Part shown: piece after piece, positions 1 through 6,483 of the stretch
Layout of the letters: each line of letters opens with the position of its first letter
Position numbering within the stretch: position 1 is the stretch's first letter
Assembly: GCF_016805985.1 (NCBI RefSeq)
Contig: NZ_CP017661.1
Coordinates: 806,001-870,000 of the forward strand
Length of the DNA stretch: 64,000 bases
DNA from: Microbacterium sp. JZ31
Lineage (GTDB): Bacteria > Actinomycetota > Actinomycetes > Actinomycetales > Microbacteriaceae
Direction: 5' to 3'
Program-made: the position numbers and the translations under genes
The notes under the pieces: model-generated
Told to the model about the DNA's origin: nothing
What the model saw: only the letters and a program-made list of their open reading frames with translations
Database searches by the model: none

Positions 1-15
1 GATCGTGTCGCTCAT
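1..15 (-). CDS. possible first five codons of a further PTS-operon gene (partial)
   Basis: An ATG on the minus strand at 15-13 follows the HPr stop codon by 5 nt and reads M-S-D-T-I before the window ends. The sequence just upstream has a GAGTGAG stretch that could serve as ribosome binding site. PTS operons commonly carry ptsI or another PTS component beside HPr, so a PTS protein is the natural guess, but five codons cannot identify it. Confidence 0.35.
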
Positions 16-20
16 GGGGC

Positions 21-290
21 TCACTCGGCGTCGTGGTCGGTGGTCAGCAGCTGCTCGAGCGTGTCGAGCACTCCCTCGCCGCCTTCGCCCTCCGCCGTCA
101 GGGTGACCGTGTCGCCCTGCTCGACGCCGAGCGCGATCACGCCGAGGATGCTCGCGGCGTTGACCGGCTTGCCGTCGCCCTTCGCGATCGTGACGGGCAC
201 TCCCGCGTCCTTCGCCGCCTGCGCGAACAGCTTCGCGGGGCGCGCGTGAAGCCCGTGCGACGAGCCGATCTGAACGTTGCGAGTGGCCAT
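21..290 (-). CDS. ptsH: phosphocarrier protein HPr
   Basis: 89-residue HPr, the small cytoplasmic phosphocarrier that takes phosphate from enzyme I and hands it to IIA domains of sugar transporters. The active-site motif GLHARP is present with the phosphorylated His at residue 15 and Arg17 beside it. A Ser at 47 falls in the NAASILGV stretch that corresponds to the regulatory Ser46 region of Firmicute HPr. Length is normal for the family (85-90). It lies 15 nt downstream of a PTS IIB gene in the same direction, so both are likely one transcript. A second, more divergent HPr-like gene lies at 2728-2988. The family is certain; which sugar it serves is not visible here. Confidence 0.95.
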   Translation of the reverse strand: MATRNVQIGSSHGLHARPAKLFAQAAKDAGVPVTIAKGDGKPVNAASILGVIALGVEQGDTVTLTAEGEGGEGVLDTLEQLLTTDHDAE

Positions 291-305
291 TGTGGTGTCC
301 TTTCG

Positions 306-641
306 TCAGGCGGTCTCCGCGGTCGCGGATCCCGTTGCGGAGGGGGCGGCGGCGGTCACGAGCGCCAGGGCGCGGCTGCCGTCGCTGTCGGCGAAGATGT
401 CGTCGGGAAGCAGCACGACGCGCACGCCCCGCGGTGCGGCGAGGCGGTGGATCTCGTCGAGCGAGCGCTCGAGATGCGGGCCGACCAGGACGACGTCGGT
501 CGAGCGCAGGTCATCGGCGAGCGAGGACGCGGAACCGGCGGAGGCGCTGAGCGGCATCCCGGCCAGGGCGGCCGCGCGACGGAGGCGCAGGGCGACGAAC
601 GTGCTGGACGCGCCCGCACCGCACACCACGAGGATCCTCAT
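306..641 (-). CDS. PTS sugar transporter subunit IIB (lactose/cellobiose-type)
   Basis: 111-residue single-domain IIB protein. The N-terminus MRILVVCGAGASSTF is the phosphocysteine P-loop of the lactose/chitobiose IIB family, with the phosphorylated Cys at residue 7. The family takes phosphate from IIA and passes it to the sugar bound in the membrane subunit IIC. The ATG at 641 is chosen because it puts the Cys loop directly at the N-terminus and is preceded by a purine-rich AAGAAGAAGAGG stretch. The last 15 residues are an Ala/Thr/Ser-rich tail. No IIC or IIA subunit gene is in the window; they presumably lie beyond the left edge. The divergent regulator at 783 probably controls it. Sugar specificity is unknown. 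Confidence 0.85.
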   Translation of the reverse strand: MRILVVCGAGASSTFVALRLRRAAALAGMPLSASAGSASSLADDLRSTDVVLVGPHLERSLDEIHRLAAPRGVRVVLLPDDIFADSDGSRALALVTAAAPSATGSATAETA

Positions 642-683
642 CGACCGCACAGCCTCTTCTTCTTCGCAAAGTCCTTCTGGTCG

Positions 684-712
684 ATCCTGACCGGCCGCTG
701 AGAGCGCCGCAA
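684..712 (-). promoter_or_regulatory. predicted promoter of the IIB-HPr operon
   Basis: On the minus strand TTGCGG (712-707) and CAGGAT (689-684) are separated by exactly 17 bp, a sigma-70-like arrangement. The start point would fall near 677, giving a leader of about 36 nt before the ATG at 641. An 18-bp palindrome lies just upstream of the -35 box, the usual place for an activator site. Confidence 0.45.
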
Positions 713-721
713 CGAGGGTTG

Positions 722-739
722 TTTCCGCCCGGGCGGAAA
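722..739. promoter_or_regulatory. 18-bp perfect palindrome, candidate operator of the PRD regulator
   Basis: TTTCCGCCCGGGCGGAAA is perfectly symmetric and lies in the 141-bp space between the divergent IIB and regulator genes. Its centre is about 54 bp upstream of the predicted start point of the IIB-HPr operon. LicR/MtlR-type PRD activators with an N-terminal helix-turn-helix bind DNA upstream of PTS operons, so the neighbouring regulator is the obvious candidate ligand. The role is inferred from symmetry and position only. Confidence 0.55.
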
Positions 740-782
740 GTTTCGACCGTGGCCCCAGGTGCCGCGTGATTGACTGGCGAGC

Positions 783-2717
783 ATGACGCGGCGTCGGCAG
801 GACAGGGTGCTCGGCATCCTGATCCGCCGCGGCGAGTGGGTGACCGCCGCGACCCTCGCGGATCAGCTGGGCGTCACCCCGCGCAGCGTCCGGACCTACG
901 TCACCGCCGCCAACGCACGCGTGCCGGGCACGGAGGCGATCGAGTCGGGCCCCGCCGGGTATCGCGCCACGTCGGCGGCTCCCGCCGTGCTGCGTGCCGG
1001 GGCCGAGGCGGATCCGGGCACGCCGCGCGAGCGGCTGCACGCGCTCGTGCGCGCGCTGCTGGATCAGCCCGACGGCATCGATGTGTACGACACCGCCGAC
1101 CGCATGCACGTCAGCTCCGCGACGCTCGAGGCCGATCTCGGGCGGGTGCGAGCCCTGCTCGGCGGATCCGACCTCGCTCTCGAGCGCGCGGGATCCCGCA
1201 TCCGGCTCGAGGGATCGGAGCTCGCGCAGCGCCGATTCGTGAGCCGCCTGGCGCACGACGAGATGGAGGAGGGTGCGTTCGATCTCGCGGCGCTGCGCCG
1301 CGCGGCCGACGCGATGGCGATCCCGTCCGAGGCGCTCGGCGCGTTCAAGAGCGACCTCGTCGCGCGGCTCGGCGAGCTCGGCTACTTCGTCAACGAGTTC
1401 GCCGCGGCCGACGTCGCGCTCCACGTCGCGATCGCGGCCGACCGGGTCGCGCAGGGGCGCGCTCTGGAGGCCGTGCACGGCGAGCCCGAGCCGGTGCGGG
1501 CGCGGTTCGCCGAGGTCGTGGGGGAGCTGACGAGCCGGCACTTCGGCGTGGAGCTCGGTCAGGGCGATCGCCTGCACCTGGCGGCGCTCGTGCTCACGCG
1601 CGTCGTCGTGCCCGGCTCGCGCGAGGAGCCCGCCGCACGGGTGGATCCGCAGATCGCCGCGGCGGTGCGCACGGCGGTCGAGCGGGCGGCGGCGTCGTAC
1701 CTCGTCGACATCGCGCACGACGACTTCGTCGAGCGCCTGTCGCTCCACGTGCAGAATCTCGTGCACAGGGCGCGCGAGCAGGCGTGGTCGCGGAACCCGC
1801 TCACCCGCACGCTGAAGTCGGCGTATCCGATGATCTTCGACGTCGCGGTGTCGATCGCGAGCGAGCTCGCCGTGACGCTCGGCGTCCCCATCCACGACGA
1901 CGAGATCGCCTACATCGCGATGCACGTCGGCGGGCGTCTCGAGCGCAGCCGCCGCGCGGAGACGATGCTGACCGCGACGATCGTGTGCCCCGGCTACTAC
2001 GAGCTGCACGAGCTGCTGCGCTCGAGCGTGGACCGGTCGCTCGGCCGCTCGATCGAGGTCATCGGGGTCGAGACGCGCGTGGACCCGGACTGGACCGCGA
2101 TCGACTCCGACCTCGTGCTGACCACGATCGAGCCGCCCGTCCTGTCCGCCGGCACGTCGCCCGACCGGATCGTGCGCATCCAGCCGTTCCTGACCGACGC
2201 CGACGTCGAGCGGGTCGCGGCCGCGGCGAGCCGCGTGCGCCGTTCCCGCCGGCTCGGTCGCCTCCGCGCCGAGCTCGCCCGCTACTTCTCGCCCGGCGCG
2301 TTCCTGCGGGGGATGGACGCCTCACGCGGCGAGGAGGGGATCATCCGCGACCTCGGCGCGCTGCTCGTGACCCAGGGCGTGATCGACGAGGAGTACGTCG
2401 CCAGCACGATCGAGCGCGAGCGGCTGTCGTCGACGGCGTTCACCGAGACGCTCGCGGTGCCGCACGCGCTGCGGATGACCGCCACCCGCACGGCGATCGC
2501 GATCGGCATCAGCGACCAGCCCGTGCGATGGGGCGACAGGCGCGTGCACGTCGTGGCGCTCGTGGCGTTCAGCGAGAACGACCGCGCCGCGTTCCAGACC
2601 GTGTTCGAGCAGCTGGTCGAGGTGTTCGGCGAGCCCGACAGCGCGCAGCGGCTCGTCCGGCGCGGCGTCGACCTGTCGTCGTTCCTGGACGAGCTCGCCG
2701 CCGTGATCGACGGCTGA
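783..2717 (+). CDS. PTS-regulated transcriptional activator, BglG/MtlR-LicR family
   Basis: 644-residue multidomain regulator. Residues 1-65 form a DeoR/Mga-like helix-turn-helix (LADQLGVTPRSVRTYV) and a second helix-turn-helix follows around 80-140. Two PTS regulation domains occupy roughly 170-390; the second has the conserved His motifs SLHVQNL and AMHVGGRLER. A IIB-like domain around 405-490 carries a Cys in TIVCPGYYELH. A type-2 IIA domain from about 515 to the end carries the phosphorylatable His in LAVPHALRM. The family activates PTS operons, with activity set by phosphorylation from HPr and IIB. It has DNA-binding rather than RNA-binding N-terminal domains, so it is an MtlR/LicR-like activator and not an antiterminator. 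It faces the IIB-HPr operon across a palindromic site. The ATG at 783 places the helix-turn-helix at the N-terminus. Confidence 0.88.
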   Translation: MTRRRQDRVLGILIRRGEWVTAATLADQLGVTPRSVRTYVTAANARVPGTEAIESGPAGYRATSAAPAVLRAGAEADPGTPRERLHALVRALLDQPDGIDVYDTADRMHVSSATLEADLGRVRALLGGSDLALERAGSRIRLEGSELAQRRFVSRLAHDEMEEGAFDLAALRRAADAMAIPSEALGAFKSDLVARLGELGYFVNEFAAADVALHVAIAADRVAQGRALEAVHGEPEPVRARFAEVVGELTSRHFGVELGQGDRLHLAALVLTRVVVPGSREEPAARVDPQIAAAVRTAVERAAASYLVDIAHDDFVERLSLHVQNLVHRAREQAWSRNPLTRTLKSAYPMIFDVAVSIASELAVTLGVPIHDDEIAYIAMHVGGRLERSRRAETMLTATIVCPGYYELHELLRSSVDRSLGRSIEVIGVETRVDPDWTAIDSDLVLTTIEPPVLSAGTSPDRIVRIQPFLTDADVERVAAAASRVRRSRRLGRLRAELARYFSPGAFLRGMDASRGEEGIIRDLGALLVTQGVIDEEYVASTIERERLSSTAFTETLAVPHALRMTATRTAIAIGISDQPVRWGDRRVHVVALVAFSENDRAAFQTVFEQLVEVFGEPDSAQRLVRRGVDLSSFLDELAAVIDG

Positions 2718-2731
2718 CGCCGGGGCGTCAG
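2714..2731. terminator. hairpin shared by two convergent genes
   Basis: CTGACGCC-GG-GGCGTCAG makes an 8-bp stem (7 bp with a 4-nt loop). It contains the stop codons of both the regulator (2715-2717, plus) and the HPr-like gene (2728-2730, minus). No T-tract follows on either side, so efficiency is uncertain. A bidirectional stop for two genes only 10 bp apart is the simplest reading. Confidence 0.4.
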
Positions 2732-2988
2732 AGCCCGCGCGGGGCGAGCAGCGACTCGGCGATGTCGAGCGCGGCGTCCGCCCCCGGCCCCTCGGCCTCG
2801 AGCACGACCTCCTGGCCGCGCGTCAGCGCCAGGTCCATCACGGCCAGCACGCTGCCGGCGTCGACCGTGGCGCTCGCCGTGCGGATCCGGATTCCGCTCT
2901 CGCGCGTCCGCGCGAGGCGCGCCAGCTCGGCCGCGGGCCTGGCGTGCAGCCCCGCGGCCGCGGTGATCACGACCCTCCGCAGCGCCAT
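2728..2988 (-). CDS. HPr family phosphocarrier protein (second copy)
   Basis: 86-residue HPr-fold protein with the active motif GLHARPA; His15 and Arg17 are in place, and a Ser sits at 46. It is clearly divergent from the HPr at 21-290, being rich in Arg and Ala. It stands alone, converging with the PRD regulator. The ATG at 2988 follows a -10-like TACGGT by 6 nt, suggesting a leaderless transcript. It could be a housekeeping HPr, a dedicated partner for another PTS, or a regulatory HPr that phosphorylates the PRD regulator next door. The sequence supports the family firmly but cannot tell these roles apart. Confidence 0.85.
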   Translation of the reverse strand: MALRRVVITAAAGLHARPAAELARLARTRESGIRIRTASATVDAGSVLAVMDLALTRGQEVVLEAEGPGADAALDIAESLLAPRGL

Positions 2989-2994
2989 CCCCAC

Positions 2995-3000
2995 ACCGTA
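2995..3000 (-). promoter_or_regulatory. -10 box, HPr-like gene
   Basis: TACGGT on the minus strand ends 6 nt before the ATG at 2988. It matches the TANNNT pattern placed 6-8 nt from start codons throughout this window, so transcription probably starts at or next to the start codon. Confidence 0.45.
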
Positions 3001-3108
3001 CCGGGCGGCGTCGAACCGGCGCTGATCCGCGACCCCGCCTGCGCCGCGTCTCCCCGCCCCGTGTTGCGGCGTGTGACGGGCGCGTGTGACAGGGCGGGCG
3101 GCGGTTCC

Positions 3109-3114
3109 TACCGT
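3109..3114 (+). promoter_or_regulatory. -10 box, small orphan gene
   Basis: TACCGT lies 6 nt before the ATG at 3121, with a TGTGAC about 18 bp upstream as a possible -35. The GGAGG in between could alternatively be a Shine-Dalgarno sequence if transcription starts further up. Confidence 0.4.
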
Positions 3115-3120
3115 GGAGGC

Positions 3121-3369
3121 ATGAGCGAGAACACGACCCAGGATGTGCTGCCGGTGCAGCGCGCGGTGGTCTCGGCGTGGCCGAGCGCGTGGATCGATGC
3201 TCTCGTCATGTGCACGGACGCATCGGGCGTCGTGCTGTCCACGCTCGCGGGCGACGCGCTCGCAATCGACGTGCGGGCGCGCGTGTCCGCGGGCGAGCCG
3301 GTGGCGTTCCATCCCGTCGCGGAGGTGCTGTCGGTCGGCGGCGAGCTGATCCGCGCCCGCCGCCGCTGA
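3121..3369 (+). CDS. small hypothetical protein, 82 residues
   Basis: Not recognised. An 82-residue soluble protein with a hydrophilic N-terminus, a central segment ALVMCTDASGVVLSTLAG with one Cys, and an Arg-rich end (RARRR). It has no signal peptide, membrane segment or metal motif. The start is supported by a GGAGG 5 nt upstream and by a -10-like TACCGT. It stands alone between two minus-strand genes and runs towards the copper-storage-like gene. The codon pattern matches its neighbours, which supports a real gene. No function is proposed. Confidence 0.55.
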   Translation: MSENTTQDVLPVQRAVVSAWPSAWIDALVMCTDASGVVLSTLAGDALAIDVRARVSAGEPVAFHPVAEVLSVGGELIRARRR

Positions 3370-3381
3370 TCCCTCCGGCCG

Positions 3382-3786
3382 TCAGGCCATCTGCATCGCG
3401 TCCATCGTCTTGCGGCAGGTCTCGACCATCGCCTCGCACGCCATGGCGCAGATGCGGCAGTGCTCGGCCATCTCGGCGTGCATGCGACACTCCGCCGCAC
3501 AGGCCTCGCCCATGGTCATGCACGCCGTCATCATGGCCCGCATGACGCCCATGTCGTAGCCCATCGGGCGCATCATCATCCGCATGGTGGCGTGCGCCAC
3601 GTCCGCCATGTTGGCGCACATTGCGGCGCACTTCGCCATGTTCTCGCCCGCGTCGGCGTCGGCGCACATCGTGGCCGTCATCTCGACCGCCGAGCACGCC
3701 TCGATGCACTCCTGCATTATCGCCATGTCCATGCCCGTCGCCTGCGTGCTCGGCATGGACTCCATCATGTCCATCATCATTCCCAT
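3382..3786 (-). CDS. Met- and Cys-rich four-helix copper-storage-like protein (Csp3/DUF326 type)
   Basis: 134 residues with 12 Cys and about 33 Met, a quarter of the protein. The Cys are spaced three to four apart along predicted helices (QECIEACSAVEMTATMC; EHCRICAMACEAMVETC). This is the pattern of cytosolic copper storage proteins and DUF326 four-helix bundles, in which Cys line the inside of the bundle and hold many Cu(I) ions. Known Csp3 proteins have more Cys (up to about 18) and far fewer Met, so the Met content is unusual. There is no signal peptide, so it should be cytoplasmic. A GAGAGGA upstream of the ATG fits a ribosome binding site. It lies 83 nt downstream of the phosphohexomutase gene; no copper regulator or exporter is nearby. 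Confidence 0.75.
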   Translation of the reverse strand: MGMMMDMMESMPSTQATGMDMAIMQECIEACSAVEMTATMCADADAGENMAKCAAMCANMADVAHATMRMMMRPMGYDMGVMRAMMTACMTMGEACAAECRMHAEMAEHCRICAMACEAMVETCRKTMDAMQMA

Positions 3787-3869
3787 GTGCGTCGTCCTCT
3801 CGTCGGGGGACGGCGGCGCCGCCCGTCTGCTCGCATGTTACGTCGCAGCCGGGCGGCGCCCAAGGGGGT

Positions 3870-5543
3870 TCAGGACAGGCGATCCAGCCGTTCCCGCACG
3901 GCCTGCTCGAGCGCCACGAGGCGCGCCGCGGAGTCCTCCCTGGACTCGCCGCGCACGTCGAGGTAGACCTTGAGCTTCGGCTCGGTGCCGCTCGGGCGGA
4001 AGATGATGCGGGATCCGTCCTCGAGCCGGTAGCGCAGGACGTCGCCGCCCAGACCGGCCGGGTCCTGCAAGAGGTCGTCGGCCAGCGCGACGGCGGTGTC
4101 GCCGAACGAGGAGGGCGGATCCGCGCGCAGCGCGGCCATCATGGTCGCGATCGTGGAGACGTCCTCGACGCGCACCGACACCTGGCCGCTCGCGTAGAAG
4201 CCGATCTCGGCCGTGAGCTCGTCGAGCAGGTCGGCGATCGTCAGGCCGCGGCCGCGCGCCTCGGTGGCGAGCGCGAGGAACGCGATCGACGCCGAGATGC
4301 CGTCCTTGTCGCGCACGGTCTCCGGATTGACGAGGTAGCCGAGCGCCTCCTCGAATCCGAACACCATGCCCGGCGCGCGCGAGATCCACTTGAAGCCCGT
4401 GAGGGTCTCGTGGAAGTCGAGGTCGTGCTTCCGCGCGATCGCGCCGAGGCCCGGCGACGACACGAGCGAGCACGCGAGCGAGGCGCCCGGCATGCCGGCC
4501 GCCGCCCGCGCGGCGCGGAGGCCGAGCAGCAGCCCGACCTCATTGCCGGTCAGGCGACGCCAGCCGCCCTCGCCGCCCTCGCCGCGCAGCGGGATGGCGA
4601 CCGCGAGGCGGTCGGCATCCGGGTCCTGCGCGATCACGAACTCGGCGTCCGACGCGCGCGCCGTCGCGAAGGCGAGGTCCATCGCGCCCGGCTCCTCCGG
4701 GTTCGGGAACGACACGGTCGGGAAGCGGCCGTCCGGATCGATCTGCTCGGGCACCACGGTGGGCGCGGGGTAGCCGGCGGCGTCCAGCACGCGCGCGAAG
4801 GTCTCCCACCCGACGCCGTGCATCGCGGTGTAGACCCAGCGCGTGCCCGCGGCGCCCTCGGGCGCGGGCGCGACGGCGGCGGTCGCCGTCACGTACGCCT
4901 CGACGACCGCCTCGTCGGCGATCTCGTACTCGATCGAGCGTGGCAGGTCGAGCACGGAGCGCTCGTCCGCGATCCGGCGGATGGACGCCGCGATCTCGCC
5001 GTCGGACGGCGCCACGATCTGGGAGCCCGCGTCCCGGCCGCCGAGGTAGACCTTGTAGCCGTTGTCGTTCGGCGGGTTGTGACTCGCGGTGACCATGACG
5101 CCGGCATCGGCGCCGAGGTGTCGCACGGCGAACGCCAGCACGGGCGTCGGCAGGCGCCGGGGGAGCAGGATCGCGCGGAGCCCTGCTCCCGCGAACAGCT
5201 CCGCGGAGTCGCGCGCGAACACGTCGGAGTTGCGGCGGCCGTCGTAGCCGACGACGACCGTGGGCGTGCCCTCGGGGTCGCGCGCACGCAGGAACGCCGC
5301 GAAGCCCGCCGCGGCCTGCGCCACGAGCACGCGGTTCATGCGGTTGCTGCCGGCGCCGAGCTCGCCGCGCAGACCCGCGGTGCCGAACTGCAGCCGGCCG
5401 TCGAAGCGGTCGAAGAGGTCGTCGATCGCGTCCTCGTCGCCGGAGTCGGCGCGCTCGATCAGCGCCGCGAGCTCCTCGCGCGTCTCGTCGTCGGGGTCCT
5501 GCGCGAGCCAGGTGCGCGCCTGATCCAGGATGGCGGTGTCCAT
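3870..5543 (-). CDS. phospho-sugar mutase (phosphoglucomutase/phosphomannomutase family)
   Basis: 557-residue alpha-D-phosphohexomutase, which moves phosphate between C1 and C6 of glucose or mannose phosphate. The phosphoserine loop is VTASHNPPNDNGYK, the metal loop is DPDADR, the sugar-binding loop is GFEEALGYL, and the C-terminal phosphate-binding segment is FRPSGTEPKLKVYLD. Length fits the PgcA-like long branch rather than the 450-residue ManB/GlmM branch. The ATG at 5543 overlaps the stop of the upstream purine nucleoside phosphorylase by one base (TGATG), so the two are translationally coupled; an in-frame GTG lies one codon earlier. Beside a nucleoside phosphorylase it may also interconvert pentose 1- and 5-phosphates, as some relatives do, which is inference. 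It could also supply glucose 1-phosphate for the rhamnose pathway. Confidence 0.88.
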   Translation of the reverse strand: MDTAILDQARTWLAQDPDDETREELAALIERADSGDEDAIDDLFDRFDGRLQFGTAGLRGELGAGSNRMNRVLVAQAAAGFAAFLRARDPEGTPTVVVGYDGRRNSDVFARDSAELFAGAGLRAILLPRRLPTPVLAFAVRHLGADAGVMVTASHNPPNDNGYKVYLGGRDAGSQIVAPSDGEIAASIRRIADERSVLDLPRSIEYEIADEAVVEAYVTATAAVAPAPEGAAGTRWVYTAMHGVGWETFARVLDAAGYPAPTVVPEQIDPDGRFPTVSFPNPEEPGAMDLAFATARASDAEFVIAQDPDADRLAVAIPLRGEGGEGGWRRLTGNEVGLLLGLRAARAAAGMPGASLACSLVSSPGLGAIARKHDLDFHETLTGFKWISRAPGMVFGFEEALGYLVNPETVRDKDGISASIAFLALATEARGRGLTIADLLDELTAEIGFYASGQVSVRVEDVSTIATMMAALRADPPSSFGDTAVALADDLLQDPAGLGGDVLRYRLEDGSRIIFRPSGTEPKLKVYLDVRGESREDSAARLVALEQAVRERLDRLS

Positions 5544-6367
5544 CACAGCCGCTCGATCACCTTCGCGAGCAGGGCCGAGATCACCGGCTCCGCCTGCCGG
5601 CCCGCGTCGATGACCTCCTCATGACTGAGCGGGTCGGGGGAGATGCCCGCGGCGAGGTTCGTGATGAGCGAGAAGCCGAGCACCTCCATGCCCGCCTCGC
5701 GCGCCGCGATGCCCTCGAGCGCGGTGGACATGCCGACGATGTGGCCGCCCATGGCCTTGGCCATCTGCACCTCGGCGGGCGTCTCGTAGTGGGGGCCGCG
5801 GAACTGGCAGTACACGCCCTCGTCGAGCGTCGGATCCACCTCGCGTGCGATGTCGCGCAGGCGGCGGGAGTACAGGTCGGTGAGGTCGATGAACGTGGCG
5901 CCCTCGAGCGGCGAGTCCGCGGTCAGGTTGAGGTGGTCGCTGATCAGCACGGGCTGACCCGCCTGCCACTGCTCCTTGATGCCGCCGGCGCCGTTCGTGA
6001 GCACCATGGTCTTCGCGCCGGTCGCCGCCGCGGTGCGCACGCTGTGCACGACGCGGCGGACGCCGTGGCCCTCGTAGTAGTGGGTGCGGGCGCCGATCAC
6101 GAGGACCGCCCTGCCGCCGGCGGTGCGCAGCGAACGGATGGTGCCGACGTGGCCCGCGAGCGCGGGCTTGGAGAATCCGGTCACCTCAGTCGCGGGGATC
6201 TCCGCCACCGTCTCGCCGATCAGCTCGGCGGCCTTACCCCAGCCGCTCCCGAGGGTCACGGCGATGTCGTGGCGGTCGACGCCCGTCAGGCGCGCGATGT
6301 CGGCGGCGGCGGTCTGCGCGACCCGGAACGGATCGGCGGGGGCGTCGAGCGGATGAGCGTCGGTCAT
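5543..6367 (-). CDS. purine-nucleoside phosphorylase (trimeric class)
   Basis: 274 residues. It cleaves purine (2-deoxy)nucleosides with phosphate to free base and (deoxy)ribose 1-phosphate in purine salvage. Family landmarks are the phosphate-binding TLGSGWGKA, the HYYEGHG stretch, NGAGGIK, the base and ribose region FRGPHYETPAEVQMAKAMG, VGMSTALEG, and the late SLITNLAAGIS. This places it with the trimeric PNPs (PunA/DeoD2 type, 270-290 residues) and not the hexameric DeoD. It is first in the operon: TATCGT lies 6 nt before the ATG at 6367, suggesting a leaderless start. The downstream mutase overlaps its stop by one base. Confidence 0.92.
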   Translation of the reverse strand: MTDAHPLDAPADPFRVAQTAAADIARLTGVDRHDIAVTLGSGWGKAAELIGETVAEIPATEVTGFSKPALAGHVGTIRSLRTAGGRAVLVIGARTHYYEGHGVRRVVHSVRTAAATGAKTMVLTNGAGGIKEQWQAGQPVLISDHLNLTADSPLEGATFIDLTDLYSRRLRDIAREVDPTLDEGVYCQFRGPHYETPAEVQMAKAMGGHIVGMSTALEGIAAREAGMEVLGFSLITNLAAGISPDPLSHEEVIDAGRQAEPVISALLAKVIERL

Positions 6368-6373
6368 GGGACC

Positions 6374-6379
6374 ACGATA
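6374..6379 (-). promoter_or_regulatory. -10 box, PNP-mutase operon
   Basis: TATCGT on the minus strand ends 6 nt before the ATG at 6367, the spacing seen at the other leaderless-type starts here. Confidence 0.5.
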
Positions 6380-6471
6380 GTCAGCGCCCGTCCGCGCGTC
6401 GGCCGAGAGGGGTCGTGCGGGACGTCGCCCGGCCGGCGCAAGGGGGTTCCGGGGCGGGTGTCGCGGTGGGC

Positions 6472-6477
6472 GAGAAT
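6472..6477 (+). promoter_or_regulatory. -10 box, lpdA-like gene
   Basis: GAGAAT lies 6 nt before the ATG at 6484. It supports that ATG over the earlier in-frame starts from 6415. Confidence 0.45.
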
Positions 6478-6483
6478 GGACGC

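Noticed and set aside
783..2717. RNA-binding antiterminator of the BglG type
   Set aside because: The N-terminus is a DNA-binding helix-turn-helix rather than the CAT RNA-binding domain, and a DNA palindrome is present; activator of the MtlR/LicR type is the better call.
3809..3827. GC-rich near-palindrome after the phosphohexomutase gene as terminator
   Set aside because: Pairing is imperfect and no T-tract follows; GC-rich chance pairing is likely at this base composition.
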